The notes: generated by a model not told the origin, from the letters alone. DNA of 64,000 nt from Desulfotruncus alcoholivorax DSM 16058 (GCF_000430885.1 NZ_AUMW01000006.1:62001-126000), one strand, 5' to 3'. Positions 23,982 to 34,357 are shown, counted from the stretch's first letter. Numbers and translations are program-made.

Positions 23982-26900
23982 ATGTTGGAGAAAAACCATA
24001 TTTCGCTAATTTATAATAATGTTTCGGATTTAGTGTTTCTTGTGGAAGTTGAGGCAGATAATGGTTACCGTTTTCTTACAGTTAATAAATCTTATCTCGT
24101 AGTTACAGGGTATTCTGAAGAACAAGTGGTTGGTAAAAGGATCGAAGATATTTATCCAAGAACAGTTTCTACTTTTATGATTAAAAAATACAAAGAAGCA
24201 ACTCAGTCAGGGAGGACAGTTTGCTTCGAAGAAATCGCAGAGTTTCCTAAAGGACAATTAATATTTGAAACAAAACTGACACCTATTTGCGATGATAAAG
24301 GACATTGCACTCATCTCCTTGGGATTGCCCACGATATTACCGGGCACATCAGAGAACGAAAAAAGACGGAGGAATTGCTGGAGCTAGAGCGTCGACAATT
24401 ACTTTCCATTTTTAACGGTATGGATGAAAGTGTCTATGTAAGCGATCCGGATACATATGAAGTACTGTACGCCAATCGAATTATTAAAGATAAGTTTGGA
24501 GATGTGGCAGGAAAAAAGTGTTACAAGGCACTTCAAGGCATGGAGTCACCTTGCCCATTTTGTACTAATGAGCATATTTTTAATCAGAATGCCGGCAAGA
24601 CATATATCTGGGAAACCCGCAATAAAATCAACCATCGTTGGTACCGCTGCATTGACAGAGCCATAAGGTGGCCGGATGGCCGGATGGTCCGGTGTGAAAT
24701 GGCTATTGATATTACCGAGTATAAACTAGCAGTGGACGCGCTAAGTGAGAGTACGGAGAAATACCGGTTGTTGTTTAATAATGCAAATGACGCAATTTTC
24801 CTGTACGAAATGACCAACGAAGGACTGCCGGCTCGCTTCATTGAGGTTAACGATGTTGCCTGCAAGAAGTTGGGATATAGCAGAGATGAATTTTTGGTAA
24901 TGAAACCAGAGGACATTATTGATAAGGAACATTTCAATGTCAAACCGGAAGTTAAGCAAAAGTTTTTAGATAACGCTCACATCACTTTTGAGACGATTCA
25001 AGTAACTAAAAATGGAGTAAAAATACCCGTTGAATTAAGTTCGCATGCTTTTAGTTTAAATGATAAAAAAGTTTTACTGACCATCGTCCGTGATATCACC
25101 CATCGTAAACAAGCGGAAAAAGCACTGCAAGAACAGTATGAATTTTTACAAAAATTAATCAATACCGTCTCCATACCAATATTTTACAAAGACATAAAAG
25201 GATTATACAGAGGCTGCAATGTTGCGTTCGAGTCTTACAATGGTTTAACCAGAGAGGAGATAGTCGGAAAGTCCGTTTATGATATTTACCCCAAACACCT
25301 GGCAGACATTTACCATGAAAAGGATGCGGAATTGTTCCGGAACCCGGGTGTCCAGGTTTATGAAAGCACCGTAATGTATGCCGATGGCACCATGCATGAC
25401 GTAATCTTTAACAAGGCTACTTTTTCCGACAGCGATGGAAGTATGGCTGGTTTGGTGGGAGTGATTGTTGACATCACCGAAAGAAAGAAAATGGAAAAAT
25501 TTATACAACATCGAATCGCTATTGAGGGAGCGATAGCACAGGCTTCAAGGTTGTTTGTTTCTCCGGAGGGTACTGATCTTAAAGAAGTACTGAAGATTCT
25601 GGGAGAAGCCGTTTCCGCCAATCGAGCCTATATATTTAAATTTCGCGAAAACGGCAGTAAGATGGAAAATACGCACGAGTGGTGCAGTTCTGGAACAGTG
25701 CCTCAGATTGATAACCTTCAGGATCTGGATTCGAGCATATTCCCATGGTGGATGAGGAAGCTTGAACACGGCGAAAACATAGTGATACCGGACCTTGACG
25801 ACCTTCCACCCGAAGCCGGTGCTGAGAAAGAAAATCTTCAAGCTCAGGAAATATGTTCCCTCTTGGTTGTTCCAATCTATTCAACGAATGGAACACTGAG
25901 CGGATTTATGGGATTCGATGACACGGAAAAGTGCCGGGAGTGGTCCGCCGAAGACACAAAAGCTCTTCGGGTAGTGGCTGAGATGGTAGGTGTCTATTGG
26001 GAGCGCAAGCGGGCGGAAGAGGCGCTGAGAGAAAGCAATCAACAGCTTCAGCAGATAATCGAATTTCTACCCGATGCCACCTTTGTCATTGACCGTGACA
26101 AAAAAGTCATTGCCTGGAACCGGGCCCTCGAAGAGATGACAGGAGTGCGTAAAGAAGACATAATCGGCTATGGTAACTATGCGTATGCGGTACCTTTTTT
26201 CGGAAAACCAAGGCCGTTATTAATTGATTTTATTTTTTCGGAAAACAGGGAAAGCGAAACGTTCTATCCATATATAGAAAGAAAAGGCAATACATTGTAC
26301 TCTGAAACCTATACACCTTCTTTACTTGAAGAAAAAGGAGCCCACCTGTGGGAGACGGCCTCACCGCTCTTTGACAGTGATGGGAACTTGATTGGAGCCA
26401 TTGAATCCATCCGCGACATAACCGAGCGGAAGCGGATGGAGGAGCAGTTGCAATATCTGGCAACACACGATGCCTTGACCAATATCCCCAACAGGTATTC
26501 CCTGGAGGCAACTATTGAACGCGCGGTAGCAAAAGCAAAACGTGGAGAAAAAAGTGGACTCCTCTTTATTGACCTTGACAACTTTAAACTGGTCAATGAT
26601 ACTCTTGGGCATGCAGCAGGCGATGAGTTATTAATTGCTTTAGTTAATGTTTTTAAAATTAACTTGCGTGAAGGAGATTTTCTAGCCCGGTTAGGAGGTG
26701 ATGCGTTTGCAGTATTGATTGAAGGAATATCCGATCAAGAAGCCGGGATTATAGCCGATAAACTGCGCCGGGCGGTGTACGAAAGTGAGTTAAATCTTGT
26801 TACTCACGGACTCCGTTTAAATTTAAGTATCAGCATTGGTATTGTAATGGTTGACGGTACTTTAGACTATCAAAAACTCCTCTCTCTAGCTGATACCGCC

Positions 26901-27734
26901 CTTTATGCAGCCAAGGAAGGGGGCCGGAACAGGTTTGCCTTTGCCGGGTCCGATGAAGATCCGATAAACAGGCTAACTGAAACAAACCAGTTAGTTGGGT
27001 TGATCAAGAATGCCCTTAAAGAAGACCTGTTTGTGCTTTGTTTTCAACCAGTGGTTAGAGTAAGTGACGGAAAAATAATTCATCACGAAGCCCTGATTCG
27101 CCTCCAGGACAAGAACGGAAAGATAATCTCTCCCGGCAGGTTTATACCTGTTGCTGAACGCTTTGGCTTAATGCATCAAATTGATCTATGGGTGGTTCAA
27201 TCATCCTTAGCGACTATGCGCCAATTTCCTGAACTAAGGCTTTTTATAAATCTTTCCGGGGTCACTCTGGGAGATGAAGCTGTTTTGGGTTTAATTGAAT
27301 CAAATATACTCGAGAGTGGCATAGACCCTTCCCGGATAGGTTTTGAAATAACAGAAACCGCTGCCGTAAAAGACATATTTCGGGCTGAGCGATGGGTCCG
27401 CAGGATTAAAAGCCTGGGGTGTCTTTTTGCACTGGATGACTTTGGGACAGGATTTTCGTCCTTTTCCTATCTTCGTATTCTACCGGTAGATTACATCAAG
27501 ATTGACGGTTCCTTCGTCCGCAACTTGGATAAAGAACCTGTCCATCGTGCCTTGATTCAGGCTATTAACACCATAGCGAACACACTGGGAAAGAAGACCA
27601 TTGCTGAGTTTGTGGAAAATGAAAATATCTTAAAAGTGTTGCAGGCGATTGGAATAGATTGTGGTCAAGGGTTTTACCTTGGAAGGCCCGCACCTTATCC
27701 CTTGGAAAGCTTTACTAAGATAAAAATATCCTGA
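23982..27734 (+). CDS. PAS/GAF sensor with GGDEF (degenerate) and EAL domains
   Basis: 1250-residue soluble signalling protein under the c-di-GMP riboswitch. Domain order: about four PAS domains (1-500; the second has a CPFC cysteine pair), a GAF domain (~510-680), another PAS (~685-820), GGDEF (~821-985) and EAL (~1000-1250). The cyclase signature is GGDAF at 905-909, lacking the catalytic Glu, so cyclase activity is doubtful although GTP binding may remain. The phosphodiesterase side is intact: EAL at 1036-1038, INLSG, EITE, DDFGTG and AEFVE motifs. Net prediction is c-di-GMP breakdown gated by PAS/GAF signals. No membrane span is seen. Start ATG has GGGGTGAG upstream. A paralogue is at 34650 with the opposite motif state. 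Confidence 0.93.
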   Translation: MLEKNHISLIYNNVSDLVFLVEVEADNGYRFLTVNKSYLVVTGYSEEQVVGKRIEDIYPRTVSTFMIKKYKEATQSGRTVCFEEIAEFPKGQLIFETKLTPICDDKGHCTHLLGIAHDITGHIRERKKTEELLELERRQLLSIFNGMDESVYVSDPDTYEVLYANRIIKDKFGDVAGKKCYKALQGMESPCPFCTNEHIFNQNAGKTYIWETRNKINHRWYRCIDRAIRWPDGRMVRCEMAIDITEYKLAVDALSESTEKYRLLFNNANDAIFLYEMTNEGLPARFIEVNDVACKKLGYSRDEFLVMKPEDIIDKEHFNVKPEVKQKFLDNAHITFETIQVTKNGVKIPVELSSHAFSLNDKKVLLTIVRDITHRKQAEKALQEQYEFLQKLINTVSIPIFYKDIKGLYRGCNVAFESYNGLTREEIVGKSVYDIYPKHLADIYHEKDAELFRNPGVQVYESTVMYADGTMHDVIFNKATFSDSDGSMAGLVGVIVDITERKKMEKFIQHRIAIEGAIAQASRLFVSPEGTDLKEVLKILGEAVSANRAYIFKFRENGSKMENTHEWCSSGTVPQIDNLQDLDSSIFPWWMRKLEHGENIVIPDLDDLPPEAGAEKENLQAQEICSLLVVPIYSTNGTLSGFMGFDDTEKCREWSAEDTKALRVVAEMVGVYWERKRAEEALRESNQQLQQIIEFLPDATFVIDRDKKVIAWNRALEEMTGVRKEDIIGYGNYAYAVPFFGKPRPLLIDFIFSENRESETFYPYIERKGNTLYSETYTPSLLEEKGAHLWETASPLFDSDGNLIGAIESIRDITERKRMEEQLQYLATHDALTNIPNRYSLEATIERAVAKAKRGEKSGLLFIDLDNFKLVNDTLGHAAGDELLIALVNVFKINLREGDFLARLGGDAFAVLIEGISDQEAGIIADKLRRAVYESELNLVTHGLRLNLSISIGIVMVDGTLDYQKLLSLADTALYAAKEGGRNRFAFAGSDEDPINRLTETNQLVGLIKNALKEDLFVLCFQPVVRVSDGKIIHHEALIRLQDKNGKIISPGRFIPVAERFGLMHQIDLWVVQSSLATMRQFPELRLFINLSGVTLGDEAVLGLIESNILESGIDPSRIGFEITETAAVKDIFRAERWVRRIKSLGCLFALDDFGTGFSSFSYLRILPVDYIKIDGSFVRNLDKEPVHRALIQAINTIANTLGKKTIAEFVENENILKVLQAIGIDCGQGFYLGRPAPYPLESFTKIKIS

Positions 27735-27783
27735 AAGAAAAAGCAAGACCATTCGGAAAAAAGGGGCGTAAATCTCTAGAAGG

Positions 27784-29172
27784 TTGGTGCAAGCAAAAAT
27801 GAAGGAGATGGACAATCAGGAACAATTAAGCAATTTGCTGCGAAAGTCAGATACTTACCGAATAATTTTTGAAGCTACCGGATCAGCAATGGCAATTTTT
27901 GATGAAAATACCACCATATTACTCATAAACTCAGAATTTGAGAGACTTTCAGGCTATTCAAAAACCGAGATAGAAGGTGAAAAAAAATGGACGGAATTCG
28001 TTGTTCAAGATGATTTAGAAAAAATGAAAAATTATCACTTTGCACGAAGAACCGGCCAAGGGGATGCTCCAAAACGCTATGAATTCAGGTTTATAACCAA
28101 GGAAGGAAATATCAAACATGTTTTGGCAACCGTTGACGTTATACCTGGCACAACCAAGCGCGTTTCCTCTCTGATTGATATTACTGATTCGGAAGATTTG
28201 TACCAAGAATCTAGCGAAAAATATCGATTTTTAGTAGAGAACGTTAATGACATAATTTATTCATTAGATAAACAGGGTCACATTACCTATATGAACCCAA
28301 TCGCAGAACAGTTGTTCTTTTACGAACTGGACGAAATAATAGGGAAACCTTTTGAAAAATTTATACATCCAGATGACCTGCCCGGTGTTTATGAAAGTTT
28401 TCATCGTGTTATTAGAGGTGAGCCGGATGTACGTGAATTTAGGGTACTGGATAAAGATAATACTGTACGCTATGTATCTGCTTCCTGCCGCCCTCAACTA
28501 AAAAATAATCAAATAATAAGTATCAACGGTATTATTCGAGATATTTCAGAACATAAGCAAGCTGAAGAAGAAAACAATGAAAATCTCAAAAAGTTAGAAA
28601 GAATAGTTATTGAGAGCATCTGTACAATGGCTAAAATGACTGAGTCCTGGGACCCGTACACTGCTGAGCATCAAAAGCGGGTGAGCAGACTTGCCTGTGC
28701 CATTGGCAACGAGATAGGCTTATCTGAAGAGATCATTAAGGTAATTGGTTTGAGTGGAATCATTCATGATATCGGAAAAATTTATGTGCCGGTTGAAATT
28801 TTAAGGAAACCCGCTAAAATTAGTGATATTGAATTTGAAATAATAAAAAACCATCCTCAAATCGGCCACGATATCCTGACAATGATAGAATTCCCATGGC
28901 CGATCGCTCAAATAGTGCTTCAACACCATGAACGAGTGGATGGTTCGGGGTATCCTTATCGTTTATATGATAAAGAAATTCTTTTGGAAGCAAAAATCCT
29001 GGCCGTAGCTGACGTTGTCGAGGCTATGGTGTCCCACAGGCCTTACCGGTCTCCTATCGGCATAGACAAGGCCTTACTGGAAATATCGCAAAATAAGGGA
29101 AAACTCTATGACAATACAGTTGTAGATGCCTGTATCAAGCTTTTTACTGAGAAAGATTTTATGTTAGAGTAA
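27784..29172 (+). CDS. PAS-PAS-HD-GYP phosphodiesterase
   Basis: 462 residues. Two PAS domains (~15-135 and ~145-265) precede a short coiled coil and an HD-GYP domain. Catalytic landmarks are AEHQKRVSRLA, HDIGKIYVP (His 328), HHERVDGSGYP (GYP at 389-391) and LAVADVVEAM. This fits a c-di-GMP-degrading enzyme that linearises the dinucleotide, although some HD-GYP proteins act on other cyclic dinucleotides. The frame opens at TTG 27784; the ATG at 27799 is an alternative with a poorly placed AGAAGG. It lies 50 bp after the GGDEF/EAL gene and may be read from the same riboswitch-controlled transcript. Confidence 0.92.
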   Translation: MVQAKMKEMDNQEQLSNLLRKSDTYRIIFEATGSAMAIFDENTTILLINSEFERLSGYSKTEIEGEKKWTEFVVQDDLEKMKNYHFARRTGQGDAPKRYEFRFITKEGNIKHVLATVDVIPGTTKRVSSLIDITDSEDLYQESSEKYRFLVENVNDIIYSLDKQGHITYMNPIAEQLFFYELDEIIGKPFEKFIHPDDLPGVYESFHRVIRGEPDVREFRVLDKDNTVRYVSASCRPQLKNNQIISINGIIRDISEHKQAEEENNENLKKLERIVIESICTMAKMTESWDPYTAEHQKRVSRLACAIGNEIGLSEEIIKVIGLSGIIHDIGKIYVPVEILRKPAKISDIEFEIIKNHPQIGHDILTMIEFPWPIAQIVLQHHERVDGSGYPYRLYDKEILLEAKILAVADVVEAMVSHRPYRSPIGIDKALLEISQNKGKLYDNTVVDACIKLFTEKDFMLE

Positions 29173-29379
29173 TCCATATTTACATAACAACATGATTTTA
29201 TCAAGACCTGCATAACAACAATAGGAACTTTAACGGATAATCCATTGTGAAAGTATTATAAAAAACTGAGGGGAGGGGTTAAAATTTCTACCGAAAAGCA
29301 ATTAAAACAGCTAATTGATAAAATCTTTAATAATCAATCCTCTCAAAATAACAAAAATGATGCAAAAACCAGTGAAGAA

Positions 29380-31209
29380 ATGAAAGGTCAAACAGTTCAC
29401 GAAGATAAATCATTACAAAGAATTAATAAATCAAGTTCTCCTTCTCCTGAACATCATGATGTTGATGAAGAATTTCCAGCAGGCCAAATATGGGTACAAA
29501 ATAATGAAATATATGTAAAAGCTACACCGGGTAAAACCACTTTACCCTATATTTACCCCACTGAACCGGTTAGACTTTTTATTAACGGTCAGCTTGTGAA
29601 AGAAAAAACCGTAGTATCCTCTGAGGATCATATAAACGTAGAGCTAAAAACCGAAGAACAGCCACTTTCTTTACAAATATACAAATCCAAAGATGGTATA
29701 GTCGCTTATGCATCAGTTAAATTAAAAACGATTAAGCAGTACCACCTTAAAGACCAATTACCGAGCAATCAGCTCATTTTAATAACTACCAGTACTATTA
29801 CCAAATTCTTTCCATTAACTTTAGAAAACATCTTAGACAAAATTAACCAAGAAGGAATTACATATGGAGTAAATTATCAAGCCATTGAAGAATTTCTAAA
29901 AAATCCACAAGATAGCACTTTTGAAATTGCCAGAGGTGTTCCACCTCTAAAGCCCGTTGATGACTCTGTGGAGCTGTTATTTGATGAAAACATTACAAAT
30001 CATAATGCTGATTCCCAAGATAAAGTAAATTTTTTTAATTTAAAACAAATCCCTTCTGTTGATAAAGATGTTTTACTTGGGATAAAGCATGAAGGGAAAC
30101 CCGGTCAACCAGGATTATCCGTAACTGGAAAAATAATTTTACCTGAAGAACCGAAAAAAATAATAATCCAAAGCGGAAAGGGTGTTCGTTTAGAAGGGAA
30201 TATGGTATATTCCACCAAGGCCGGTAGGCCAATGGTGAAAAAAGTCGGTAATACTTGGCTGTTTTATATCGAACCCCATCTTGTACATCGTGGAGATATT
30301 GATATTTCCACTGGAAACCAAGACTTCCGTGGAAATATCACCGTTTATGGTAATATTAACGATGGAATGACTGTAAGAGCAGGAGGGAACGTTCAGGTAT
30401 TCGGGTACATTAACCGGGCGACTGTAATCGCAATGGAATCTGTTTGGGCCAATAAATGTATTGGAGCACAAGTACAAGGCGGTGGTGCCAGTTATTATAT
30501 AGAAAATTGTAGTTTTACCCTTAACAAACTTTATGATAATTTTAAGAAACTAAATAAGAACATAAACATTATAATTGAGCACCCTGACTTCAAAGAATAT
30601 AGGACTAAAATAGGACTTTTATTATTGTTATTAATTGAAAAAAAATTTCCCAATACAACAGATCTATTAAAAAAAACCGTTTACTATTTGGAAATAACAC
30701 CTATAGATATGCCAAAGGAAATTGAAATTCTTATAGAAAAAATTAAAGAGAATATACCTCCGAGGGATCTTTCTCAGGAAAAGTTAAAAATTTTAATGGA
30801 ATATATAAAATTTGCCCAAGATTTTTTTGAACAGATTAAAAATTATTCAGCTGATGTGAAAGTTGATTATTGTGCCAACAGTACTATATCTAGCAGTAGA
30901 GATGTGCACATTTCCGGTCAAGGTTGCTTCAGTTCACAGATAACTGCAGGCAGAAACGTTTATGTTGACGGTATATTCCGGGGCGGTAGTGTAAAAGCAA
31001 AAGGAGATATTTTAATAAATGAGGTAGGTTCAATAATTGCAACTAAAACAGTTTTGAAAACAGAAACAGGTAAGAGAATAAAAATATTAAAAAGAATATA
31101 TGATGGCGTTATAGTGATTATTGGAAGTCAGAAATACATAGTTACGTCACCCATGGGGGCAGTGGAGTTTAGTAATTATGATGATACAAAAATTAGAATA
31201 GTAAAATAA
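29380..31209 (+). CDS. FapA family (DUF342) polymer-like protein
   Basis: 609 residues from the first ATG. The central part is the DUF342/FapA beta-helix (VHRGDIDISTGNQDFRGNITVYGNINDGMTVRAGGNVQVFG and later SSRDVHISGQGCFSSQITAGRNVYVDG), with two halves split by a helical insertion (~380-500, coiled-coil-like). FapA-type proteins are linked to flagellar assembly and surface signalling, but biochemistry is sparse. The ATG at 29380 has only a weak site. The same frame is open further upstream, where AGGGGAGGGG stands 6 nt before an ATT codon at 29284, so the real protein may be 32 residues longer with an ATT start. It lies directly after the HD-GYP gene. Base composition is strongly A-rich. Confidence 0.85.
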   Translation: MKGQTVHEDKSLQRINKSSSPSPEHHDVDEEFPAGQIWVQNNEIYVKATPGKTTLPYIYPTEPVRLFINGQLVKEKTVVSSEDHINVELKTEEQPLSLQIYKSKDGIVAYASVKLKTIKQYHLKDQLPSNQLILITTSTITKFFPLTLENILDKINQEGITYGVNYQAIEEFLKNPQDSTFEIARGVPPLKPVDDSVELLFDENITNHNADSQDKVNFFNLKQIPSVDKDVLLGIKHEGKPGQPGLSVTGKIILPEEPKKIIIQSGKGVRLEGNMVYSTKAGRPMVKKVGNTWLFYIEPHLVHRGDIDISTGNQDFRGNITVYGNINDGMTVRAGGNVQVFGYINRATVIAMESVWANKCIGAQVQGGGASYYIENCSFTLNKLYDNFKKLNKNINIIIEHPDFKEYRTKIGLLLLLLIEKKFPNTTDLLKKTVYYLEITPIDMPKEIEILIEKIKENIPPRDLSQEKLKILMEYIKFAQDFFEQIKNYSADVKVDYCANSTISSSRDVHISGQGCFSSQITAGRNVYVDGIFRGGSVKAKGDILINEVGSIIATKTVLKTETGKRIKILKRIYDGVIVIIGSQKYIVTSPMGAVEFSNYDDTKIRIVK

Positions 31210-31264
31210 GATAGGCAGTTAAAATAGCTATAAAGTTTTACACAAAACTTAAAGCATTCAGATA

Positions 31265-31300
31265 AGAAACCCTCTTCAGCATGGAAGAGGGATTTCTTTT
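31265..31300 (+). terminator. Intrinsic terminator after the FapA-like gene
   Basis: AGAAACCCTCTTC and GAAGAGGGATTTCT pair with one bulge, and TTT follows. It ends the plus-strand c-di-GMP gene run. Confidence 0.75.
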
Positions 31301-31550
31301 CAATCTACAGAGACCAGCATATCCTCGTGACGCACCAGTAGCAGCGTGCAGGCTGTCCTCCGGTTGAACGCCCCGGACGGGGGTAAGGTAGACCATGGCT
31401 CCGGGCACCAGCAATTACCGCATCCTAACCCGAACTGGGTACGTAAACTTTTGCTTCCCGGCCTTCCAGTCGCGCCAGGTCCACAAACCTATTCAGTCGG
31501 CTGATAAATTCTGCTTTAACCAGGTTTTCCGGTAATTTCCAGACTGTCAA
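31300..31550 (-). pseudogene. sfsA (sugar fermentation stimulation protein) remnant
   Basis: From a TTG at 31550 with AGAGGTGAT ahead, the frame reads V-W-K-L-P-E-N-L-V then KAEFISRLNRFVDLARLEGREAKVYVPSSG followed by TAG, the exact N-terminal pattern of SfsA. Homologous pieces continue in other frames (PGAMVYLTP, then LLLVRHEDMLVSVD and a stop at 31300). At least two frameshifts and one nonsense codon are needed, and the C-terminal half of SfsA is missing. It is a clear relic between fapA and the histidine kinase gene. Confidence 0.75.
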
Positions 31551-31584
31551 TTACATCACCTCTTTCCCGCATAATGACTTATTA

Positions 31585-33540
31585 TTACTTTTCCGACCAC
31601 AAGGGTATTTCTATAATCACTTTGAATAAATCACCGTCGATTTCTATTTTAAATCTACCACCCTGTATGTTGGTTAAGCTTTGTGCGATTGAAAGCCCCA
31701 AACCTGATCCTTCCGTCGTTCTGGATGCATCTCCCCGTACAAAACGTTCTGTCAGTTGTTCAGGGGGAATATCAAGAGGACTGGCGGCTATGTTTTTTAT
31801 AATTAGTAAACCATATAAATCATTTTTAGCAATATTAATATATACTCTAGTATGCGGCAATGAATACTTCACTACATTAGATAACAGATTTTCAATAATA
31901 CGCCACATATGTTTTCCGTCAGCAGATATTAATATATTTTTGTCAGCAGTATTAATGTGAACATCCAGTTCCGCTTTATTAATTTTTTCCTCATACTCAC
32001 CGCATGCTTGCATTACCAGCTCATGCAAGTCAACTTTTTCCGCTTCAATGGCCAGATTGCCACTTGAAGCCTTACTCGCTTCTATTAAATCTTCAATCAG
32101 CTGCTTTAACCTTGCAGACTTCTCTTCCAATATAGATAAGTATTCTTTGGCCTTTTCACTGTTTAAATCTTCCTTTTTTAGCAGGTCAACATAATTAATT
32201 ATTGAAGTTAGCGGTGTTTTTAAATCATGAGATACATTGGCAATGAGATCTGTTTTCATGCGCTCTCCTTTAATGGCCTCAGCAACGGCTTTTTTCAGTC
32301 CCCCTTGTATGCTTTGGATGTTCTCTGCAAAACCCGAGAACGCAACTGATATTTCAGATTTATCTAATACATAATCTATATTTCCTGTTGAAATTTCTTT
32401 TACAGCCTTCATGATTTGTGATAAAGACAAAAGAGACTTGGCTGAAAAATAAATGGCGGCAATGTTAAAGGCAACTAATAAAAAGACAGCGAACAAAGAT
32501 AACAAAAAATGACCAGATCGGACCATCGCAAATAAAATTCCGTTTAGTGCTCCATATCCCAAAAGCAGGAGTAATGTCCAAGCTTTAAATGCCCTTCCGT
32601 TAAAGCATAAGTCAAATATTATATAAATTAATGTATTTTTAATGACTTGTTTGCTTTTAATCTGTCTTATCATAGATAGGATGTAAGACAGCCCTATTAA
32701 TACATCTATTCCAAAAACCAGGGCCAGTACATATAATCCCACTAGATCGTGGTGAAATGAAATTGAACGTGCAATAGCCAGCGACATTAGTGCTGCAATA
32801 AATACCAACACGGAATAAACATCTGTGTAAATTCTGTCTACAAATGGAATAGTTATTTCTCCTCCCTCTTGACGCCCGGTAACGACAACCAGATATATAA
32901 ATGCTAAAATCATTAAGATTATAGTTGTAACCAATAAAACATTGACGTAGGTTGCAATTGTTTTGGTTTTGGAATACGTCATAAAATCATCGTAAAACAC
33001 ATCTCCCTGCTTTAAGGGTTCAATTACAGCCGCATAAACTTCATATGGCGTACCCGTCAACAACTGCTTTATATCTCCGCCGAATGGATAGTCCGGTTCA
33101 TATGTCAACTGGTTGTAATATACAGCGGAAGGCTGTTTTTGTATTAAGGCAAGCGCGTCTGTTTTGGTTACATTGGTAATGGTTTCTCCTGTTTGGGTGT
33201 TTTTTATATAATAAGCAAAGTTAACCGTATTAGTAATTTGCTTCTCAAGATCATAATAACGTTGCAAATTATTTTTTAAAACATCCTCCGTTTCACCGGA
33301 AGACTTAATAGATTCTTCACTTTTAAGTTTAACTTTTAATTCCACGATATTATGAAGCAATATGTTAAATTCAGTTTTAAATTTGTAGGTATCATAATAA
33401 CTTTTACTACTTATAATGCTATGGTTGTATAATAGAAACATACCACTCCCAAAAACGCACATTACGCATAGCCATACAACAATAAAAGCAGCAGTTTTTG
33501 CTCCCGTCGAATATTTAATATTTTTCAATTTTGTATCCAA
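31585..33540 (-). CDS. Membrane sensor histidine kinase
   Basis: 651 residues. An N-terminal membrane span (~15-37) is followed by an extracytoplasmic sensor (~38-195), then a cluster of about six membrane segments (~196-375), and a cytosolic kinase. HisKA carries SHDLKTPLTSI with the phospho-accepting His near 438. The HATPase domain has ENLLSNVVKYS (N box) and GSGLGLSIAQS (G box). The multi-span middle region after a single extracellular domain is less common than the classic two-span design and may be a second, membrane-embedded sensor. The TTG start at 33540 overlaps the response regulator by 26 nt, so the two are translationally coupled. Ligand unknown. Confidence 0.92.
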   Translation of the reverse strand: MDTKLKNIKYSTGAKTAAFIVVWLCVMCVFGSGMFLLYNHSIISSKSYYDTYKFKTEFNILLHNIVELKVKLKSEESIKSSGETEDVLKNNLQRYYDLEKQITNTVNFAYYIKNTQTGETITNVTKTDALALIQKQPSAVYYNQLTYEPDYPFGGDIKQLLTGTPYEVYAAVIEPLKQGDVFYDDFMTYSKTKTIATYVNVLLVTTIILMILAFIYLVVVTGRQEGGEITIPFVDRIYTDVYSVLVFIAALMSLAIARSISFHHDLVGLYVLALVFGIDVLIGLSYILSMIRQIKSKQVIKNTLIYIIFDLCFNGRAFKAWTLLLLLGYGALNGILFAMVRSGHFLLSLFAVFLLVAFNIAAIYFSAKSLLSLSQIMKAVKEISTGNIDYVLDKSEISVAFSGFAENIQSIQGGLKKAVAEAIKGERMKTDLIANVSHDLKTPLTSIINYVDLLKKEDLNSEKAKEYLSILEEKSARLKQLIEDLIEASKASSGNLAIEAEKVDLHELVMQACGEYEEKINKAELDVHINTADKNILISADGKHMWRIIENLLSNVVKYSLPHTRVYINIAKNDLYGLLIIKNIAASPLDIPPEQLTERFVRGDASRTTEGSGLGLSIAQSLTNIQGGRFKIEIDGDLFKVIIEIPLWSEK

Positions 33541-34219
33541 TTCCCCACACCACCTTCAAATATTTCGGTTCTTTAGGATTGATTTCAATTTTTTCTCTGA
33601 TCCTTCTAATATGTACCGGAACGGTATTTTCCGCAGAATATGACGGCTCATTCCAGACATGCTCATATATTTGTTCTGTTGAAAATACATGGCCTGGATT
33701 TTTCATGAGAAACAGCATAATACCATATTCCGTAGGGGTTAACTTGATAATTTCTCCATCCACTCGTAGTTCTTTAGCTTCCGGATCAAGTTCCAAACTG
33801 CCGGTTTTTAAGATCTTGCTGTTTGAAACTAAACTGCCCAGCGCAGTATATCGGCGCATCTGTGATTTGACTCTGGCCATTAGCTCCAATGGATTAAAAG
33901 GTTTGGTCACATAGTCATCGGCGCCAAAGTTCAATCCTGTAATTTTATCCGTGTCCTCAGATTTGGCGGATAATATAATAATTGGAATATTAAATTCTTC
34001 ACGAATCTTTATTGTTGTCGACAGGCCATCTAAATCCGGCATCATAATATCCAACAGCACCAGATGTATTTTATGTTCTGACAAAGCCTTTAAAGCCTGA
34101 ATTCCTGTATAGGCTTTTACTACCCCATAATTTTCGTACTTTAGGTATATTTCTAGAGCATCAACTATTGCTGTATCATCATCACACACTAAGACATTCA
34201 GTTTTTCCATATAAATCAC
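33515..34219 (-). CDS. OmpR/PhoB-family response regulator
   Basis: 234 residues. The receiver domain (~6-118) shows the acidic pair in VCDDD, the phospho-accepting Asp in VLLDIMMPDLDG, a Thr/Ser position in IIILSAK and Lys in YVTKPF. The C-terminal winged helix (~135-230) has LTPTEYGIMLFLMKNPGHVFSTEQIYEHVW and VHIRRIREKIE. It is the transcriptional output of the overlapping histidine kinase. The order regulator-then-kinase on the minus strand is usual. Targets are not evident; neighbouring c-di-GMP genes are possible. Confidence 0.94.
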   Translation of the reverse strand: MIYMEKLNVLVCDDDTAIVDALEIYLKYENYGVVKAYTGIQALKALSEHKIHLVLLDIMMPDLDGLSTTIKIREEFNIPIIILSAKSEDTDKITGLNFGADDYVTKPFNPLELMARVKSQMRRYTALGSLVSNSKILKTGSLELDPEAKELRVDGEIIKLTPTEYGIMLFLMKNPGHVFSTEQIYEHVWNEPSYSAENTVPVHIRRIREKIEINPKEPKYLKVVWGIGYKIEKY

Positions 34220-34357
34220 TCCATACTATACTGTTTATACTGTTTTATTATATTACACCCAAATCACCTGCCTTCTATCTAATTTTGGCAGGCAATATTT
34301 GCAAAACACCTGATAAAAATATTAAGACTTTCTTAAGATTTGCCTTTAAAACAAATA

